Source of the DNA: Clostridia bacterium
GTDB lineage: Bacteria > Bacillota_A > Clostridia > Christensenellales > Borkfalkiaceae
Assembly (NCBI GenBank): GCA_017507595.1
Contig: JAFWAM010000015.1
Coordinates: 1 to 8,847, forward strand
Direction: 5' to 3'
Length of the DNA: 8,847 nucleotides
Shown here: positions 5,684 to 8,847 of the stretch, piece by piece
Layout: each line of letters begins with the position of its first letter
How positions within the stretch are numbered: position 1 is the stretch's first letter
Position numbers and translations under genes: made by a program
The notes under the pieces: generated by a model
Told to the model about the DNA's origin: nothing
The model's database searches: none
Seen by the model: the letters and a program-made list of their open reading frames with translations, nothing else

Positions 5684-7744
5684 ATGGGAATTTCAACTTC
5701 TAACATTAGAAACATTGCTCTTATCGGTCACGCCGGCGAGGGTAAAACAACACTTGCAGAAGCTATCTTATTTGCTTGCAAGGCAACGACCCGTCAGGGC
5801 AAGGTTGACGACGGCAACACCGTATGCGACTTTGACGCAGAAGAAATCGCAAGAAAGACTTCGATCTCTCTCGCATGCGCAAACTGCGAATACAAAGGCT
5901 ATAAGTTCAACCTTTTAGACGTACCCGGCTTCTTCGATTTCGAAGGCGAAATGGTACAGGCTTTGACCGTTGCAGACGGTGCCGTAGTCGTTACCGGTGC
6001 ATCAGGCTCCATGACCGTTGGTACGGAGCTTGCTCTTGACTACTGCTTAAAGCACAACATCCCCACCGTTATCTTCGTTTCCGGTCTTGACAAGGACAAC
6101 ACCAGCTATGCTGATACCGTTGCTTCAATCCGTGAAAAATACCCCACCCAGATCGCACCTATGTTTATCCCTTACAGGGAAAACGACAAATTTGCAGGCT
6201 GGGTAGACGTTGCTTCCGGCAAGCTTTTCGACCTTAACGGTGCAGAAAAGGGCGGCGTACCCGCACAGCTTTCAGGCGAATACGACAAGATGTACGGCGA
6301 CCTTTCAGAGCTTGCTGCCGGCAACGATGAAGAGCTTATGGAAAAGTTCTTTGAAGAAGGCCTTCTTTCAAGCGAAGATATCGAAAAGGGCGTTAAGCTT
6401 GGCGTTAAGACCTGCTCCTGCATCCCCGTTTTCGGCGGTTCAGGCTATATGAACAAGGGTGTAACAAACCTTCTTGATAAGGTTATTGCACTTTTACCCG
6501 CACCCAACGAAGCAGCACCCGCTATCATGAAGAAGGGCGACGATCTTGCTGAAGTTAAGTGCGACCCACAGGGCAAGGTTATCCTTCGCGTGTTCAAAAC
6601 CATCGTTGACCCATTCGTTGGCAGACTTAACATGTTCAAGGTCGTTTCCGGTACTCTTAACTCCGGTATGACTTTAAAGGACGTTAACAAAGAAAACGAC
6701 GAAAAGATCAGCGCTATCTATTATATCAAGGGTAAGCAGCAGGAGCCTACTACCTCAGTAGTTGCAGGCGACATCGGCGCCCTTGCTAAGCTTGGCGACG
6801 TTACCACCGGCGACACCTTAACGGAAGACGCTTCCTTGATCTTTGAGCCTATCGTTATGCCTGCACCCGTATACTCAATGGCAGTATTCGCAGCAAAGAA
6901 AGGCGAAGAGGATAAGGTATTCGGCGGCCTCAGCAAACTTAAAGATGAAGATATCTCCTTCACCGTTACCAAGAACGCTGAAACCAACGAAATGCTCCTT
7001 TCCGGTATTGGCGAAACTCAGCTTTCAATTCTCTGCAAAAAGCTCAAATCCAAATTCGGTTGTGAAGCTTTATTAAAAGAGCCACGCATTGCTTACCGTG
7101 AAACCGTAAGAAAGATGGCAGAAGCTGAAGGTAAGCACAAAAAGCAGTCGGGCGGCGCAGGCCAGTTCGGTGACTGCTGGGTAAGATTTGAACCGGGCGC
7201 AGAAGACGGCGTTTATGAGTTCGTTGACGCAGTCGTTGGCGGCGCAGTTCCCAGACAGTTTATCCCTGCAGTTGACAAGGGTCTTCGTGAAGCTATCAAG
7301 GAAGGCGTTTTGGCAGGTTATCCCATGGTTAACTTAAAGTGCACACTTTTCGACGGTAAGTATCACCCCGTTGACTCCAAGGAAATTGCTTTCATCACTG
7401 CTGCTAAGCTTGCTTACCAGGAAGGCGTTCAGAAGGCAAGCCCCTGCATTTTAGAGCCTATCATGCACCTTGAAGTAACCGTTCCCGATTCATACATGGG
7501 CGACATCATGGGCGACATGAACAAGCGTCGTGGCAGAATTTTAGGTACTGACCAGGTTGACGGCAAGGCTATCGTTTCCGCCGAAGCACCCCAGTCAGAG
7601 CTTGCTAAGTACGCAACCGACCTTCGTTCCATGACACAGGGCCGCGGCAGATTCAAAACTGAGTTTGCACGCTATGAAGAAGTTCCACCCATGGCACAGG
7701 ACAAGATTATCAAAGAAGCTAAAGAAAGAGCTGCTAAAGAATAA
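5684..7744 (+). CDS. EF-G-like translational GTPase (EF-G2-type paralogue)
   Basis: The 686-residue protein has the full five-domain EF-G layout: G domain (about 1-275), domain II (about 290-380), III (about 390-465), IV with YRETVRK, QSGGAGQFGD and HPVDSKEIAF (about 470-590), and V with MGDMNKRRGRILG (about 590-686). Canonical EF-G drives ribosomal translocation. Several features point to the EF-G2-like paralogue rather than housekeeping FusA. Switch I reads ARKTSIS instead of ERGITIT. G3 is DVPGFFDF with Phe83 where EF-G has catalytic His. G4 is SGLD (133-136) instead of NKMD, and G5 is GSG (252-254) instead of GSA. The P-loop GHAGEGKT (15-22) is intact. A near-consensus promoter and preferred-type codons (AGG Arg nearly absent, unlike the neighbours) suggest strong expression. 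It is monocistronic with its own terminator. The exact function is unknown; a ribosome-linked role is likely. Confidence 0.85.
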   Translation: MGISTSNIRNIALIGHAGEGKTTLAEAILFACKATTRQGKVDDGNTVCDFDAEEIARKTSISLACANCEYKGYKFNLLDVPGFFDFEGEMVQALTVADGAVVVTGASGSMTVGTELALDYCLKHNIPTVIFVSGLDKDNTSYADTVASIREKYPTQIAPMFIPYRENDKFAGWVDVASGKLFDLNGAEKGGVPAQLSGEYDKMYGDLSELAAGNDEELMEKFFEEGLLSSEDIEKGVKLGVKTCSCIPVFGGSGYMNKGVTNLLDKVIALLPAPNEAAPAIMKKGDDLAEVKCDPQGKVILRVFKTIVDPFVGRLNMFKVVSGTLNSGMTLKDVNKENDEKISAIYYIKGKQQEPTTSVVAGDIGALAKLGDVTTGDTLTEDASLIFEPIVMPAPVYSMAVFAAKKGEEDKVFGGLSKLKDEDISFTVTKNAETNEMLLSGIGETQLSILCKKLKSKFGCEALLKEPRIAYRETVRKMAEAEGKHKKQSGGAGQFGDCWVRFEPGAEDGVYEFVDAVVGGAVPRQFIPAVDKGLREAIKEGVLAGYPMVNLKCTLFDGKYHPVDSKEIAFITAAKLAYQEGVQKASPCILEPIMHLEVTVPDSYMGDIMGDMNKRRGRILGTDQVDGKAIVSAEAPQSELAKYATDLRSMTQGRGRFKTEFARYEEVPPMAQDKIIKEAKERAAKE

Positions 7745-7758
7745 TTACCGACCATTTC

Positions 7759-7801
7759 GGCGCACACAATTGAATTTGTGTGCGCCTTATTTTGCCTTTT
7801 T
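7759..7801 (+). terminator. Intrinsic terminator of the EF-G-like gene
   Basis: A perfect 11-bp G/C-rich stem (GGCGCACACAA at 7759-7769, TTGTGTGCGCC at 7776-7786) has a 6-base loop and is followed by TTATTTTGCCTTTTT. It starts 14 bases after the stop codon. This is the strongest terminator hairpin in the window and separates this gene from the downstream kinase. Confidence 0.9.
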
Positions 7802-7842
7802 GCTGAAGGCGGCGGGTATGATAAGGATAGGGAATATTAATA

Positions 7843-8760
7843 ATGATTTTGACAGTTTGTCCAAATCCTTGTATTGACTGCACTATCGAGGTGGAAAATT
7901 TAGACGTAGGCAGGCTTTCAAGGATCGATAACAAAATAGAAAACTGCGCCGGCAAGGCGTGTAATACGGCCATTGGGATTGCAAGGCTTGGGGAAAAGGT
8001 TTTTGCAACGGGCTTTTTGTTTGAGCAGCGAGCAAGGACCTTTCTCAATTACCTTGACAAGGAAAACGTCCCTTGCGAGTTCGTTATGAACAAGGGCGCC
8101 ATCAGGGTCAACTATAAAATAATCGACAGCAAGTCCATGCTGACCGAGCTTAACGACAGCGGCGACACGGTCACCCAGAAAAAGCAGGAGGAGCTTTTAT
8201 CTCTCCTTGAGCGTGTGGGAAAGGATGCGGCCGTCACGGTAATATCAGGCTCACTTCCCAAAGGGGTGGCGGCAGACTACTATAACAGGCTTGTATCCGC
8301 GGCAAAGGGCTACGTCATCGTCGATTGCGAGGGCGAAAAGCTCAGCGCCACATTAAAGGCGGGCGTGTATATGGTAAAGCCAAACCTTTACGAGCTTGAA
8401 ACCTTCAATAAGGAAAACTATTTTTCCCACGCGGATATGCTGAAGGGCTGCTATAAAATTCTTGACAGGGGGGCGCAAAAGGTCTTACTTTCCATGGGAC
8501 GTATGGGCGCGATCCTGACCGACGGACACAAAAACCTTTACTGTAAAAGTGAAAACGTGCCGGTAAACTCTACCGTGGGGGCAGGGGACTCCATGATAGC
8601 GGCGGCCTCAATCGCCCTTGAAAAGGCTATGGATGACGAGGAAATTTTAAGGTGCGCAGTTGCTGCGGGCACAGCCTCCATCACTACCCAGGGGACGAGT
8701 CTTTTTACCAAGGAGAAATATTCCGAAATTTATAAAAAGCTTAAAATACAGGAAATTTAA
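7843..8760 (+). CDS. PfkB-family sugar-phosphate kinase, 1-phosphofructokinase-like
   Basis: The 305-residue protein fits the ribokinase/PfkB fold and most resembles 1-phosphofructokinase (FruK), which phosphorylates fructose-1-phosphate to fructose-1,6-bisphosphate, or the related tagatose-6-phosphate kinase (LacC). The start MILTVCPNPCIDCTIEV corresponds to the FruK N-terminus. Other family marks are VISGSLPKGV (133-142), VKPNLYELE (178-186), and the C-terminal signature STVGAGDSM (243-251) with Asp249 as the expected catalytic base. The first signature is altered: CAGKACNTA (35-43) stands where the family usually has GGKGINVA. AGGATAGGGA (7824-7833) is the ribosome site, 9 bases before ATG. 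No fruR or PTS fructose gene is adjacent, so the substrate is uncertain and no symbol is given. A promoter may lie in 7787-7840 but is not clear. Confidence 0.87.
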   Translation: MILTVCPNPCIDCTIEVENLDVGRLSRIDNKIENCAGKACNTAIGIARLGEKVFATGFLFEQRARTFLNYLDKENVPCEFVMNKGAIRVNYKIIDSKSMLTELNDSGDTVTQKKQEELLSLLERVGKDAAVTVISGSLPKGVAADYYNRLVSAAKGYVIVDCEGEKLSATLKAGVYMVKPNLYELETFNKENYFSHADMLKGCYKILDRGAQKVLLSMGRMGAILTDGHKNLYCKSENVPVNSTVGAGDSMIAAASIALEKAMDDEEILRCAVAAGTASITTQGTSLFTKEKYSEIYKKLKIQEI

Positions 8761-8766
8761 CAAGCA

Positions 8767-8794
8767 AAAAAGCACGGCGATCGCCGTGCTTTTT
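8767..8794. terminator. Palindromic intrinsic terminator, possibly bidirectional
   Basis: A perfect 28-base palindrome is centred at 8780/8781, with core AGCACGGCGATCGCCGTGCT flanked by A-run and T-run. Folded, it gives a G/C-rich stem with a GATC loop and a U-tract on either strand. It starts 7 bases after the kinase stop. Symmetry allows function for a convergent transcript, though the next gene is not visible. Confidence 0.88.
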
Positions 8795-8820
8795 CAATTG
8801 CAATTTGCAAAAACACAAAT

Positions 8821-8847
8821 TTGATTTTTGATAAAAGTTGGGGTATA
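8821..8847 (+). promoter_or_regulatory. Putative promoter cut by the window end
   Basis: TTGATT (8821-8826) is followed after 17 bases by TATA at 8844-8847, where the window stops. This is the start of a plausible sigma-A promoter for a downstream + strand gene. The -10 box cannot be completed from this sequence. Confidence 0.4.

Noticed and set aside
7792..7822. Possible promoter TTGCCT / TATGAT before the PfkB kinase
   Set aside because: The spacer is 19 bases, the -35 box lies within the terminator tail, and the predicted start falls at the ribosome site.
8776..8785. GCGATCGC palindrome as a HIP1-like element
   Set aside because: It occurs only as the centre of the terminator hairpin and is not repeated elsewhere in the window.

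Overview
The window looks like part of a Bacillota (Clostridia-type, probably gut or environmental and uncultured) chromosome. The evidence is moderate G+C, good Shine-Dalgarno sites, tight same-strand operons, intrinsic terminators with U-tracts, and protein families typical of Firmicutes: a KMGKT-type TyrRS, a RecX with a YigZ neighbour, a clostridial-style EF-G paralogue and a 1-phosphofructokinase-like PfkB sugar kinase. The lineage assignment is inference. All recognised genes are on the + strand.

Layout. (1) 1-1003 is the 3' part of tyrS, closed by a hairpin terminator at 1011-1045. (2) 1088-3358 encodes a 756-residue cytosolic protein with an N-terminal TIR domain fused to a long array of BspA-type leucine-rich repeats. 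It is followed after a 33-bp gap, with no visible terminator, by yigZ (IMPACT family), recX and a short birA. yigZ and recX overlap by one base (TGATG) and recX and birA by four (ATGA), so these three are translationally coupled. The unit ends in a terminator at 5364-5394. (3) 5395-5683 is an A/T-rich intergenic region with phased A-tracts and a near-consensus sigma-A promoter (TTGATA, 17 bp, TATAAT). That promoter drives an EF-G-like GTPase gene (5684-7744) with its own terminator. (4) 7843-8760 encodes a PfkB-family sugar-phosphate kinase with a palindromic terminator. The last bases hold what looks like the start of a promoter for a gene beyond the window.

Most of the content is housekeeping: tRNA charging, recombination control, protein biotinylation, translation and sugar phosphate metabolism. 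The strongest candidate for something undescribed is the TIR-LRR protein. Its architecture resembles an innate immune receptor with a possible NADase head and a repeat sensor, but it sits in a housekeeping operon without a recognisable partner effector.

Other points worth a second look are an abrupt change of codon usage inside tyrS (mosaic gene or assembly chimera), degenerate GTP-binding motifs in an EF-G paralogue that appears highly expressed, a Thr where BirA normally has the intermediate-retaining Arg, and an altered glycine motif in the PfkB kinase.
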